DNA of 56,411 nt from PALSA-505 sp035308365 (GTDB taxonomy: Bacteria > Actinomycetota > Actinomycetes > Streptosporangiales > Streptosporangiaceae): positions 1 through 56,411 of the forward strand of contig DATGGU010000017.1 of NCBI GenBank assembly GCA_035308365.1, read 5' to 3'. This document shows, piece after piece, positions 41,826-51,115 of the stretch (within the stretch, counting starts at the first letter, position 1; each line of letters opens with the position of its first letter). The translations under genes were made by a program, and so were the position numbers. The notes beneath the pieces were generated by a model. That model searched no databases, was not told the DNA's origin, and saw nothing but the letters and a program-made list of their open reading frames with translations.

Positions 41826-43006
41826 GCCAGCTCCGGCGCAACGCCTGGGATCGCGGCTCGGTGTTCTGGTACGCCTACTACGGGGTCACGTTCGCGATCA
41901 GCCTGCTCGTCGTGCTTGCCTCCAGCGGCATAACGGCCAGGGAGAGGATCCTCGCCAGCCTCGCCCTGGTCGCCATGGCCTGCTGGTACGTGGCCCTGGG
42001 CCGGGTGCTGGCCCAGCGGGTGCAGCCAGGGGCGCTGCGGGAGACGCTCTACCTCGGCGTGCTGCTGGCGCTGTTCGCTGTGGCCGAGACCCAGACTTCG
42101 GCGATCACGTTCATCCTGCTCGCGCTCTCACCGCAGTGCTTCTTCGCGGCGTCGACGTTCCGGCGGGCGGTCGCTTTCGTCGTGGTGTTCAACGCCATCC
42201 CGGCGGTTGTCGCGACGGCGACCGGTTCGATCCGGTCGCGGAACATGGCCGAACTCATCGGGATCGCGGTGCTGGGCATCGCGTTCTCGGTGGCGTTCGG
42301 GAGCTGGATCACCGGGATCATCGACCAGAGCAAGGGCCGGGCCGACCTCATCGAGCAGTTGCAGGCGACCCAGGCGGAGCTGGCCGCGGTGCACCGGGAG
42401 GCCGGGGTGCTGGCCGAGCGGCAGCGGCTGGCCAGCGAGATCCACGACACGATCGCGCAGGGCTTCGCCAGCATCGTCATGCTGATCCAGGCCGCCGAGC
42501 CGGAAATCGGGCATGACGACGGTGCGGCCCGTCGCTACCTGGGCATCGCGGCCAGGACGGCCAGGGAGAACCTGGCCGAGGCCAGGGCGCTGGTCGCCGC
42601 GCTGACCCCGGCGCACCTGGCGTCAGGGAGTCTGGACGACGCGCTGCGCAGGCTGGCCGAGCGCACCGGGGCCGAGCATGACCTGCCTGCGGTCTTCGAG
42701 GTCTGTGGCGAGGTGCGGCCGCTGCCGGCCAGCGCCGAGGTGGTACTGCTGCGCGTCTGCCAGGAGGCGCTGGCCAACGTGTGCAAGCACGCGCAGGCCA
42801 GCACGGCATGGGTGCTGCTGACATATGGACCGTGCTCGGTACGTCTTGCGGTCACCGACGACGGGGCCGGGTTCGACCCGGCCGCAGTGAACGGCGGGTT
42901 CGGGCTGCGCGGCATGCGCGGCCGGGCCGGTGAGGGTGGCGGCACGCTGACCGTGCGCAGCGCCCCGGGTGAGGGGACGTCGGTGACCGTGGAGGTGCCC
43001 ACATGA
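41822..43006 (+). CDS. Sensor histidine kinase, NarL/DesK (HisKA_3) type
   Basis: 394-residue kinase. Five or six N-terminal hydrophobic segments (residues about 15-165) have almost no extracellular domain, so it is likely an intramembrane-sensing kinase. Next come a coiled-coil (LIEQLQATQAELAAVHREAG), the HisKA_3 phosphoacceptor box ASEIHDTIAQGFASIV (His), and the HATPase with CQEALANVCKHAQA (N box), VTDDGAGFD (G1) and GFGLRGMRGRA (G2). It overlaps the permease and the response regulator by ATGA, so all are made together. Intramembrane-sensing kinases often detect transporter state or envelope stress. Confidence 0.93.
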   Translation: MSQLRRNAWDRGSVFWYAYYGVTFAISLLVVLASSGITARERILASLALVAMACWYVALGRVLAQRVQPGALRETLYLGVLLALFAVAETQTSAITFILLALSPQCFFAASTFRRAVAFVVVFNAIPAVVATATGSIRSRNMAELIGIAVLGIAFSVAFGSWITGIIDQSKGRADLIEQLQATQAELAAVHREAGVLAERQRLASEIHDTIAQGFASIVMLIQAAEPEIGHDDGAARRYLGIAARTARENLAEARALVAALTPAHLASGSLDDALRRLAERTGAEHDLPAVFEVCGEVRPLPASAEVVLLRVCQEALANVCKHAQASTAWVLLTYGPCSVRLAVTDDGAGFDPAAVNGGFGLRGMRGRAGEGGGTLTVRSAPGEGTSVTVEVPT

Positions 43007-43656
43007 ACGAGATGCCGAGGATCCGGGTGCTGCTCGCGGACGACCACCCCGTGGTCCGGGAGGGGCTCAACGGGATGCTGTCCGCCGACCCGGGCACCGA
43101 GGTCGTCGGCGAGGCCGGGTCCGGCGCGGAGGCCGTGGCGCTGGCCAGGACCTGCCGGCCGGACGTGGTGCTGATGGACCTGCGGATGCCGGGCGGGGAC
43201 GGGGTGGAGGCGATCCGGCGGATCACCACCGAGCTGCCGGCCACCAGGGTCATGGTGCTGACCACCTATGACACCGACGCCGACATCCTGCGGGCGGTCG
43301 AGGCCGGCGCGTCCGGTTACCTGCTCAAGGACACGCCGCGGGCCGTGCTGGCCGACGCCATCAGGGCGACCGCGCGCGGCGAGACCGTGCTCGCCCCGCA
43401 GGTGGCCAGGCGGCTGGTCAGCCGGGCCCGGCAGCCGCAGCGCGAGTCGCTGACGCCGCGCGAGACCACGGTGCTGGCGCTGGCCGCCCGCGGGCTGACC
43501 AACGCCCAGATCGGCCGGGAGCTGTTCATCAGCGAGGCCACGGTCAAGACCCACCTGCTGCGCACGTTCACCAAGCTCGGTGCCTCAGGGCGCACTGCCG
43601 CCGTCACCAAGGCGATCGAGGCCGGCCTGCTTCCTTCGCCGGGCGATGCCCAGTAA
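43003..43656 (+). CDS. NarL/LuxR-family response regulator
   Basis: 217-residue regulator. The receiver domain has acidic pair LLADDHPVVREGL, phosphoacceptor Asp in VVLMDLRMPGGDG, Thr in VLTTYD, and Lys in YLLKDTP. The LuxR helix-turn-helix is LTPRETTVLALAARGLTNAQ, then ISEATVKTHL. It is the partner of the overlapping histidine kinase. The dyad at 39970-39988 ahead of the operon is a possible target. The next gene (importer permease) starts only 11 bp later. Confidence 0.94.
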   Translation: MNEMPRIRVLLADDHPVVREGLNGMLSADPGTEVVGEAGSGAEAVALARTCRPDVVLMDLRMPGGDGVEAIRRITTELPATRVMVLTTYDTDADILRAVEAGASGYLLKDTPRAVLADAIRATARGETVLAPQVARRLVSRARQPQRESLTPRETTVLALAARGLTNAQIGRELFISEATVKTHLLRTFTKLGASGRTAAVTKAIEAGLLPSPGDAQ

Positions 43657-43667
43657 CCTGCGGCCAT

Positions 43668-45410
43668 ATGGCGGTCACCCCAACCTTTCCTAGCCGGGAA
43701 TCGCTGCGGCGGCTGCGCTTCCGGCCGCTGGACATCGTTGTCGGGGCCGGCGTATTCCTGCTGATCTATGCGGTGGTCCGGGTGGGCGCGAGCGCACGCG
43801 TGCCGCTGCACCCGAGCCGGGCGGCCACGATCAGCACCTCGCCCGCCGAGCTGCCCTACTATGCGGCCCGCAGCCTGTTGCGCATGTTCACCGCGCTGTT
43901 TTTCGCTTACGCGTTCAGCCTGAGCTACGCGTATGTGGCGGCCCGCAGCAGGCGGGCCAGGCGGGTGCTCATCCCGGCCCTGGACATCCTGCAGTCGGTG
44001 CCGGTGCTCGGCTTCCTCGCCGTGACGGTGACGTTCTTCCTCGCGCTGTTCCCCGGATCCGAGCTCGGCCTGGAGGCCGCCTCGGCGTTTGCCGTCTTCA
44101 CCTCGCAGGCCTGGAACATCACGTTTTCCTTCTACCACTCACTCGTCGCCGAGTCGGCCGAGCTGGATGAGGCGAGCCGGCTCATGGGGCTGTCCCGGTG
44201 GAAGCGGTTCTGGAGCATCGACGTGCCGAGCGGGGCGATCGGGCTGGTCTGGAACGGGATGATGAGCTTCGGCGGGAGCTGGTTCTTCCTGACCGCCTCC
44301 GAGCTGATCACCGTGGGTGGGCACTCCTACACCCTGCCCGGGGTGGGCTCCTATGTCGGCGAGGCGGTGGCGCAGGGCCAGCTCGGGCACGTCGTGGCCG
44401 GCATCGTCACCATGATCGTCATGATCCTGGCGGTCAATGTCGTGTTCTGGCGGCCACTGGTGGCCTATGTGGAGCGGTTCCGCATCGAGCTGACCGAGGC
44501 CAGTCACAAGCCGCGCTCACTCGTGCTGGACATCCTGCGCCGGTCGAGCTGGCCTGCCCTGGCCGCGCGGGGCAGGCGGGCCGTGGCCAGGCCGGTGAAC
44601 CAGCTCATGGCCGCGGCCACCGGCATCGACGACCGGAGCCTGGTCAGCCACGCCGCGCGGCGCCGGGCCGGCGACGTGGCGTTCACCGCGGCCGTCGCCG
44701 CCGCGCTCGGCTACGGCCTGTATGACATGCTGGCCTATGTCGCCGCCGGGCAGCAGGGCCTCGGGGTGATCTGGCACGCGTTCGGCGTGGGCTTCCTGAC
44801 GCTGCTGCGGGTGGCCGTGGTGGTGGCGGTGTCCTCGGTGGTCTGGGTGCCGGTGGGGGTGTGGATCGGCTTCAGCCCCCGGGTCGCCCAGTACATGCAG
44901 CCGGTCGTGCAGGTGCTGGCCAGTTTTCCGGCAAACTTCATCTTCCCGTTCGCCATCGTCGTGTTCCTGGACATCGGGCTCAGCCTGAACTTCGGCAGCG
45001 TGCTGCTCATGGCGCTGGGCACCCAGTGGTACATCCTGTTCAACGTGATCGCCGGGGCCAGCGCCGTACCGTCGGACCTCAAGGAGGCCATGGACAACCT
45101 CGGCGTGCACGGCTGGGAGCGGTGGCGCCGGATGATCCTGCCGGCCGTCTTCCCCGCCTATGTCACCGGCGCGATCACCGCGGCCGGCGGCGCCTGGAAC
45201 GCCTCCATCGTGGCCGAGCTCGTCACCTACAAGCACCGGCTGCTGGTGGCCAGCGGCCTGGGCAGCTACATCACCCAGGCGACCGCGCACAACGACGTCC
45301 ACGAGATCATCGCGGGCATTCTGGTCATGGCCGTGTACGTCACCGGGCTGAACGCGCTGCTGTGGCGGCGGCTGTACAGCGTGGCCGAGTCGAAGTACGC
45401 GCTGGCATGA
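43668..45410 (+). CDS. Double-domain NitT/TauT-type ABC importer permease
   Basis: 580-residue protein with two consecutive importer permease domains (about 60-290 and 340-570), each ending in an EAA-type loop: AELDEASRLMGLSRWKRFWSIDVPSG in the first and LKEAMDNLGVHGWERWRRMILPA in the second. About twelve hydrophobic segments are present. One chain therefore supplies the whole membrane part. Such fused permeases pair with NitT/TauT-like ATPases carrying a C-terminal associated domain. No substrate-binding protein gene lies in this window. Its stop overlaps the ATPase-fusion start (ATGA). The substrate (anion, metal or osmolyte) is unknown. Confidence 0.9.
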   Translation: MAVTPTFPSRESLRRLRFRPLDIVVGAGVFLLIYAVVRVGASARVPLHPSRAATISTSPAELPYYAARSLLRMFTALFFAYAFSLSYAYVAARSRRARRVLIPALDILQSVPVLGFLAVTVTFFLALFPGSELGLEAASAFAVFTSQAWNITFSFYHSLVAESAELDEASRLMGLSRWKRFWSIDVPSGAIGLVWNGMMSFGGSWFFLTASELITVGGHSYTLPGVGSYVGEAVAQGQLGHVVAGIVTMIVMILAVNVVFWRPLVAYVERFRIELTEASHKPRSLVLDILRRSSWPALAARGRRAVARPVNQLMAAATGIDDRSLVSHAARRRAGDVAFTAAVAAALGYGLYDMLAYVAAGQQGLGVIWHAFGVGFLTLLRVAVVVAVSSVVWVPVGVWIGFSPRVAQYMQPVVQVLASFPANFIFPFAIVVFLDIGLSLNFGSVLLMALGTQWYILFNVIAGASAVPSDLKEAMDNLGVHGWERWRRMILPAVFPAYVTGAITAAGGAWNASIVAELVTYKHRLLVASGLGSYITQATAHNDVHEIIAGILVMAVYVTGLNALLWRRLYSVAESKYALA

Positions 45411-48400
45411 CCGGCAGCAGATCCATTGGCGATGCCAGAGCCGTTACCACCCCGCTGATCAGCGTCGAAGCGCTGAGCAAGTCGTTCACCGGCCCGGACG
45501 GCCACGCCGTGCCGGTGCTGGAGGGCATCACGCTGGACGTGGCCGAGGGTGAGTTCGTCGCGCTGCTCGGCCGCAGCGGCAGCGGCAAGTCGACACTGCT
45601 GCGCTGCATCGCCGGGCTCATCGCGCCGACCGGCGGCCGGGTCCTGTTCCGTGGCAAGCCGCTGACCGGCACCAACCGGGACACCACAATGGTGTTCCAG
45701 ACGTTCGCGCTGCTGCCCTGGCTCACCGTGCAGCAGAACGTCGAGCTTGGCCTGGAGGCACGCGGGGTGGCGCAGGCCGAACGGTCCGAGCGGGCGCTCC
45801 GGGCCATCGACCTGGTCGGCCTCGACGGCTACGAGTCGGCCTATCCCAAGGAACTGTCCGGCGGCATGCGCCAGCGGGTGGGCTTCGCCCGCGCCTTGGT
45901 GGTGGAGCCCGCCGCGCTGCTGATGGACGAGCCGTTCAGCGCGCTGGACGTGCTCACCTCGGAGAACCTGCGCGGTGAGCTGCTGGAGATCTGGGAGGGC
46001 AAGCGGTTCCCCACCAAGACCATGGTCATGGTCACGCACAACATCGAGGAGGCGGTGCTGCTCGCCGACCGGATCCTGGTTCTCGGAACCAGCCCCGGCC
46101 GGATCAAGGCGGACATGCGCAACCCGCTGCCCCGGCCACGGGCCCGGCGCACGCCGGACTTCGACGCGCTGGTCGACCAGATCTACGGAATGATGACTCA
46201 GCGCGAGATCGCAGCCACCACCTCGGCACCCGCGCGGCCGGATGGCGAGGGCAGCGGGACGCTGAGCGGCACACCGCTGCCACAGGCCAGCGTGGACGGG
46301 CTGTCCGGCCTGGCCGAAGTCCTGCTCGCCCGGCACGACGGCGTCGCTGACCTGTCCGACCTGGCCGACAACCTGGGCCTCGAGGTGGACGACCTGCTGC
46401 CGCTGCTTGATGCCCTGCTCATGCTTGGCTTCGCGGAACTGGACGGTGAGCGGCTGACGCTGTCGCCTGGCGGCCGGATCTTCGCCGGGGCAAGCATCCA
46501 GGAGAGCAAGGAGATCTTCGCCAGGGCCTGCCTGGACCGCGCGCCGCTGGTACGCACGATCTACCGGGCGCTGCGGGGCAGCCCGGATGGGATGCTCCAA
46601 GCCGGTTTCTTCACCGACGTGCTGCGCAACCACTTCGGCGAGGACGAGGCGGCCCGGCAGCTCGACGTCGCGGTGAACTGGGGCCGCTACGCGGAGCTGT
46701 ACGCCTACGACGCCACCCGCGGCCAGATCATCCGCGAGGACCAGGGCATCGGCGCCACCATGGACGACCGGCCGCAGCCGGCCGGGCGCGGCTGGCTGCA
46801 CCTGTACCTGGGGGCCGCGCCCGGCTCGGGCAAGACCTTCACCATGCTCAAGGATGGCCGGGCCCTGCGCGACCAGGGCGAGGACGTGGTCATCGGCTTC
46901 GCCGACACGCGCGGCCGGCCGCGGACCACCGAGGCCATCGGCGGCCTGGAGATCGTCCCGGCGGCTGACGGTGACCTGGACCCCGCCGCCGTGCTCGCGC
47001 GCAAGCCCGCCGTCGCGCTGGTGGACGACTACGGCCGCCACGCCACCGCCATCCGCGCGCTGCGCGACGCCGGGATCGACGTGCTCAGCACCGTCGACGT
47101 GACCGACCTGGAGCGGGCCGCGGCCGCCACGCCCCGGCCGGACGGGCTGGCCGCCGAGCCCACCGTGTCCGACGCCGACCTGGCCGAAGCCGACGAGATC
47201 CGGTTCATCGACAACTCCCCGGAGGCACTGCGCAAGCGCCTCGGGCACGGGAACATCTACCCGGCCGGCCAGGTGGCCGTCGCACTCAGCGGTCCTTTTC
47301 GGGCCGCGAACCTGGCCGCGCTGCGCGAGATCGGGCTGCGGGTCGTCGCGGAGACGCTGACCACCCCCGGGACGGCCCGGCCACGCGAACCGCACGACGT
47401 GCTGGTGGCGGTCACCGTGGCCGGGCTGGCCGAGGCACTGGTGCAGCACGGGACGCGGCTGGCCAGGCGCGGCGGCGCGGCCTGCACGGTGCTGGAAATG
47501 GCCAGGCCGGCGGTGCTGGGCCGGCCGGCGGGCACGCTGCCACGGGCCACCGGTGTGCCCAGTGCGGACGGTGAGGTGGTCAAGGCAGCGGCACGGGCGG
47601 CCGGGGCCGAGGTGATCACCCGGGAGGGCCGGGACGCCGCGGCGGTCATCGCCCGGGCGGTGCGGGAGACCGGCGCGCGGCACCTGGTCATGGCCGAGCC
47701 GTCCGGACGGCGCCTTGATCGTGGGCGGCTCGGCCCGCGGCGGCTGGGGCTGGCCGAGCGGGTGGGGCTGGCCGAGCGGGTAGGGCTGGCCGAGCGGCTG
47801 GGGCTGGCCGAGCGGCTGGCCGGCCAGTTGCCAGATGTCGACCTCCACATCCTCGCCGGGCAGCCACGACGGACGGGCGAAACCGGCACCGAGTCCGCGG
47901 CCGGCGGGACTCAGCGGACGCCACGCGGCGCGGTCCGGATCTACCTCGGCTATGCGGCCGGCTGCGGCATCACCACCGCGATGCTGGAGGAGGCCGGGCG
48001 GCGCAGGTCCCGCGGTGCCGACGTGGTCGTAGGCACCGTCGACGGCCGCGGCCGGGAGGGGGTCAGCGCGGCACTGGAGGCCCTGGAGCTGGTGGGCGAC
48101 GGCAACACGCTGGACACCGGCGCGATCCTGGCCAGGCACCCCGAGGTGGTCTGCATCGACGACCTGGCCGCCGCCGACCCGGTGGCCGGCCGCCGGTTCG
48201 CCGCGGCACGACGGCTTTCCGCGGCCGGGATCACGGTGGTGGCCACGGTCCATCTGGCCAGCCTGCGCGGTGCTTCATGTGCCGGGACCTCACCCGGCGG
48301 CGGCGCGCCGCCGGGTGAGGATGGCCTCGGCGAAGCGGCGGTGCTCGCGCTCGCCGATGAGATGGAGATGGTGGACGCCGCGCCGTCGGTGCTCATCGAG

Positions 48401-48949
48401 CGGGTGCGCCGGGGCGAGATCGTCCCCGAGCCGCAGATCGAGCATGCGCTGGCGACGGACTACGCGCCGCAGACCCTGACGGCCATGCGGGAGCGGGCGT
48501 TCCGGCTGCTGGTGGAGCATGCCGACCGCGCCAGCTATCAGAGCAAGGAACCCACCGGCAGTGTGGAGCAGCCGCGCATCCTGGCCTGTGTGGCGCCGCG
48601 GCCGGGCATGGAGCCGCTCATCAGGCGGTCGGCCGCGCTCGCCGCCCAGCTGGCCGGAGACTTCCTGGTGGCGGTCGTCGAGCCATCGCCGCCACCGGCT
48701 GGCCTGGCGGAGACTCTGGCCGGCTACGAGGAACTGACTACCAGGCTCGGCGGGCAGTTCACCGTCCTGGCTGGTCCAGCGGTCGCGGGCCCGGCCGCCG
48801 CCTTGGCCGCGTTCGCCCGCCGGCACAAGGTGACCGAGATGGTGCTGGCCCGCGGTGCCGATCCGCCCGCTGGCCGCCGTCCTGTGCTGCGCGACCTGTC
48901 CCGTGGGCACGCCGTCGCTGAAGTGCATGTTTTGCCGGTGACGCGTTAA
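45407..48949 (+). CDS. ABC importer ATPase fused to AAA-associated domain and two KdpD-N/USP modules
   Basis: 1180-residue multidomain protein in one uninterrupted frame. Residues 1-270 are a NitT/TauT-type ATPase (Walker A GRSGSGKST at 55-63, signature LSGGMRQRVGFARAL near 150, Walker B LLMDEPFSALD near 171). Residues about 297-445 are an ABC-ATPase-associated C-terminal domain (VNWGRYAELYAYD). Residues about 460-655 are a KdpD N-terminal-like domain with intact Walker A LGAAPGSGKT and VALVDDYGRH. Residues about 660-820 are universal-stress-like with four GLAER(V/L) repeats (781-804). Residues about 840-1045 are a second KdpD-N-like domain with degenerate Walker A GYAAGCGITT (no Lys). Residues about 1055-1180 are a second universal-stress-like domain. 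No histidine kinase domain exists. Inference: the transporter is gated by a K+/osmotic or nucleotide (possibly c-di-AMP) signal. Confidence 0.88.
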   Translation: MTGSRSIGDARAVTTPLISVEALSKSFTGPDGHAVPVLEGITLDVAEGEFVALLGRSGSGKSTLLRCIAGLIAPTGGRVLFRGKPLTGTNRDTTMVFQTFALLPWLTVQQNVELGLEARGVAQAERSERALRAIDLVGLDGYESAYPKELSGGMRQRVGFARALVVEPAALLMDEPFSALDVLTSENLRGELLEIWEGKRFPTKTMVMVTHNIEEAVLLADRILVLGTSPGRIKADMRNPLPRPRARRTPDFDALVDQIYGMMTQREIAATTSAPARPDGEGSGTLSGTPLPQASVDGLSGLAEVLLARHDGVADLSDLADNLGLEVDDLLPLLDALLMLGFAELDGERLTLSPGGRIFAGASIQESKEIFARACLDRAPLVRTIYRALRGSPDGMLQAGFFTDVLRNHFGEDEAARQLDVAVNWGRYAELYAYDATRGQIIREDQGIGATMDDRPQPAGRGWLHLYLGAAPGSGKTFTMLKDGRALRDQGEDVVIGFADTRGRPRTTEAIGGLEIVPAADGDLDPAAVLARKPAVALVDDYGRHATAIRALRDAGIDVLSTVDVTDLERAAAATPRPDGLAAEPTVSDADLAEADEIRFIDNSPEALRKRLGHGNIYPAGQVAVALSGPFRAANLAALREIGLRVVAETLTTPGTARPREPHDVLVAVTVAGLAEALVQHGTRLARRGGAACTVLEMARPAVLGRPAGTLPRATGVPSADGEVVKAAARAAGAEVITREGRDAAAVIARAVRETGARHLVMAEPSGRRLDRGRLGPRRLGLAERVGLAERVGLAERLGLAERLAGQLPDVDLHILAGQPRRTGETGTESAAGGTQRTPRGAVRIYLGYAAGCGITTAMLEEAGRRRSRGADVVVGTVDGRGREGVSAALEALELVGDGNTLDTGAILARHPEVVCIDDLAAADPVAGRRFAAARRLSAAGITVVATVHLASLRGASCAGTSPGGGAPPGEDGLGEAAVLALADEMEMVDAAPSVLIERVRRGEIVPEPQIEHALATDYAPQTLTAMRERAFRLLVEHADRASYQSKEPTGSVEQPRILACVAPRPGMEPLIRRSAALAAQLAGDFLVAVVEPSPPPAGLAETLAGYEELTTRLGGQFTVLAGPAVAGPAAALAAFARRHKVTEMVLARGADPPAGRRPVLRDLSRGHAVAEVHVLPVTR
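47747..47818 (+). repeat. Four 18-bp tandem repeats in the fusion gene
   Basis: Units of GGGCTGGCCGAGCGG(G/C)T(G/A) start at 47747, 47765, 47783 and 47801. They encode four GLAER(V/L) hexapeptides (residues 781-804), probably a helical linker between the first universal-stress-like domain and the second KdpD-like module. Confidence 0.85.
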
Positions 48950-48994
48950 AACGCACCCGGCGGTGATCCCTACCGCCAGGAAACTTGCCTCACT

Positions 48995-49010
48995 TAGCAT
49001 TGGCCTGGTG
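48995..49010 (+). promoter_or_regulatory. Possible leaderless promoter of rmlA
   Basis: TAGCAT (48995-49000, TANNNT) ends 7 bases before the GTG start codon at 49008, with no Shine-Dalgarno between. Transcription may thus begin at or near the start codon. A clear -35 box is not visible. Confidence 0.35.
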
Positions 49011-50075
49011 AAAGCCCTTGTGCTGGCGGGCGGATCGGGGACCCGGCTGCGTCCCATCACGTACACGTCAGCGAAGCAACTGGTTCCGGTCGCCAACAAG
49101 CCGGTGCTCTTCTACGTGCTGGAAAACATCCGGGACGCCGGTGTCACCGACGTCGGCGTGGTGGTCGGTGAGACCGCACCCGCGATCAAGGCGGCGGTGG
49201 GCGACGGCCGGAAGTTCGGGCTTGACGTGTCCTACATCCAGCAGGAGGCTCCGCTCGGGCTGGCCCACGCCCTGCTGGTCTCGGGCGACTACCTGGCCGG
49301 CGACGACTTCGTCATGTACCTTGGCGACAATTTTGTCGTCGGCGGCATCAAGGACCTGCTGGCCGACTTCACCGAGCGCCGGCCGGACGCCCAGATCCTG
49401 CTCACCCGGGTGGCCGATCCACGCCAGTACGGCGTCGCCGTGCTGGACGCCGCCGGGCACGTGGTACGGCTGGTCGAGAAGCCCGCCGAGCCGAAAAGCA
49501 ACTACGCCCTGGTCGGCGTCTACATGTTCACTCCGGCCATCCACGCGGCGGCCCGCCGGCTCAAGCCGTCGGCGCGTGGCGAGCTGGAGATCACCGAGGC
49601 GATCCAGGGACTCATCGACAGCGGCCTGCGGGTGAAGTCCACGTTCATCACCGGGTACTGGAAGGACACCGGGAACGTCGCGGACATGCTGGAGGTCAAC
49701 CGGCAGGTGCTCGAAACCCTTGAGCCCAAGCAGCTCGGGGACGTGGACGAGGTGAGCGAGCTCATCGGCCGGGTCGCCATCGAGGAGGGGGCGCGGATCA
49801 CCGGATCCCGGATCGTCGGGCCGGCCGTGATCGGGGCGCGGACCCGGGTGAGTGGCTCCTACATCGGGCCGTTCAGCTCGGTGGCCGAGGACTGCTCGAT
49901 CGTGGACAGCGAGCTGCAGTATTCGATCGTGTTGCAGGGCTCGCTGATCCAGGGCGCCCGGCGCATCGAAGAGTCGCTCATCGGGCGGAACGTGAAGGTG
50001 ACACCGGCCGCCGGGGTGGCCAAGGCGCACCGGCTCGTGCTGGCCGACCACAGCGAGGTCCAGATCAGGTCCTGA
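49008..50075 (+). CDS. rmlA: Glucose-1-phosphate thymidylyltransferase (RmlA, long form)
   Basis: 355-residue nucleotidyltransferase that makes dTDP-glucose from dTTP and glucose-1-phosphate, the first step to dTDP-rhamnose. It starts VKALVLAGGSGTRLRPITYTSAKQLVPVANKP and has MYLGDNFVVGG as the metal site. A C-terminal left-handed beta-helix (about 255-355) makes it the long StrD/RfbA-type found in actinobacteria. The GTG at 49008 sits directly at the catalytic start motif. It is 59 bp before rmlB; both likely form one transcript with rmlD. Confidence 0.94.
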   Translation: MKALVLAGGSGTRLRPITYTSAKQLVPVANKPVLFYVLENIRDAGVTDVGVVVGETAPAIKAAVGDGRKFGLDVSYIQQEAPLGLAHALLVSGDYLAGDDFVMYLGDNFVVGGIKDLLADFTERRPDAQILLTRVADPRQYGVAVLDAAGHVVRLVEKPAEPKSNYALVGVYMFTPAIHAAARRLKPSARGELEITEAIQGLIDSGLRVKSTFITGYWKDTGNVADMLEVNRQVLETLEPKQLGDVDEVSELIGRVAIEEGARITGSRIVGPAVIGARTRVSGSYIGPFSSVAEDCSIVDSELQYSIVLQGSLIQGARRIEESLIGRNVKVTPAAGVAKAHRLVLADHSEVQIRS

Positions 50076-50134
50076 CGTCGCCCTGCCGGCACTCACAGGG
50101 AAGTCCGCCCACGCCCGCACGGAAGGAACCGGCC

Positions 50135-51115
50135 GTGAAGGTTCTCGTCACCGGTGGAGCCGGTTTCATCGGCTCGCAGTATGTCCGGATGCTGCTGCGG
50201 GGTGATTTTCCCGGCACCACCGGCGCCCGGGTCACGGTGCTGGACACGCTGACCTACGCCGGGAACATGGCGAACCTCGAACCGGTGGCTGGCAACCACG
50301 ATTTCACCTTCGTGAAGGGCGATATCCGCGATGCGGAGCTGCTGGCGTCGGTGCTGCCCGGGCACGACGTGGTGATGAACTTCGCCGCGGAGACCCATGT
50401 CGACCGCTCCATCACCGGGCCGCGCGCGTTCATGGAAACCAACGCCCTGGGGGTTCAGATCCTGCTGGACGCCTGCCTGGCCGCCGGGGTGGCCCGGGTC
50501 ATCCAGGTATCCACCGACGAGGTGTATGGGAGCGTGAGCGAGGGCTCGTGGACCGAGGACTCGGCGCTGGAGCCGAACTCGCCCTACGCGGCTGCCAAGG
50601 CCGGCGGGGATCTGATCGCGCGGGCCTACGCGCAGACCCATGGCCTGAATGTCAGCATCACCCGCTGCTGCAACAACTACGGCCCGTACCAGTTCCCGGA
50701 GAAGGTCATCCCGCTGTTCATCACCAACCTGCTGGACGGGCTGAAGGTGCCGCTCTACGGCGACGGAAAGAACATCCGGGGCTGGGTACACGTCGAGGAC
50801 CACTGCCGGGGTATCCAGCTCGTGCTCGACCTCGGGGAGCCGGGGCGGGTGTACCACATCGGCGGCGACGCGGAACTGTCCAACCTGGAGCTGACCCAGG
50901 CCATCCTGGACTGCTGCGGCGCCGGCTGGGACCTGGTGCGGTATGTCGAGGACCGCAAGGGCCACGACCGCCGCTACTCGCTGGACGACTCGCTGCTGCG
51001 GGGCCTTGGTTACTCCCCCAGGATCGGTTTCGCCGCCGGGCTGGCCGCGACCATGCGCTGGTATTCCGCCAACCGTGACTGGTGGGAGCCGCTGAAGCGT
51101 GGGCAGCGGCCGTGA
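50135..51115 (+). CDS. rmlB: dTDP-glucose 4,6-dehydratase RmlB
   Basis: 326-residue extended short-chain dehydrogenase. It has NAD motif TGGAGFIGSQY, FAAETHVDRSI, catalytic YAAAKAGGD (Tyr-x3-Lys), and substrate motif CCNNYGPYQFPEKVIPLF. It converts dTDP-glucose to dTDP-4-keto-6-deoxyglucose. The GTG start follows GGAAGGA. Its stop overlaps the rmlD GTG start (GTGA). Confidence 0.96.
   Translation: MKVLVTGGAGFIGSQYVRMLLRGDFPGTTGARVTVLDTLTYAGNMANLEPVAGNHDFTFVKGDIRDAELLASVLPGHDVVMNFAAETHVDRSITGPRAFMETNALGVQILLDACLAAGVARVIQVSTDEVYGSVSEGSWTEDSALEPNSPYAAAKAGGDLIARAYAQTHGLNVSITRCCNNYGPYQFPEKVIPLFITNLLDGLKVPLYGDGKNIRGWVHVEDHCRGIQLVLDLGEPGRVYHIGGDAELSNLELTQAILDCCGAGWDLVRYVEDRKGHDRRYSLDDSLLRGLGYSPRIGFAAGLAATMRWYSANRDWWEPLKRGQRP

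Noticed and set aside
45266..48253. A 995-codon open frame on the minus strand
   Set aside because: It lies entirely opposite the ABC-KdpD fusion and shows only His/Arg/Gly/Pro-rich low-complexity composition typical of an antisense frame in GC-rich DNA.
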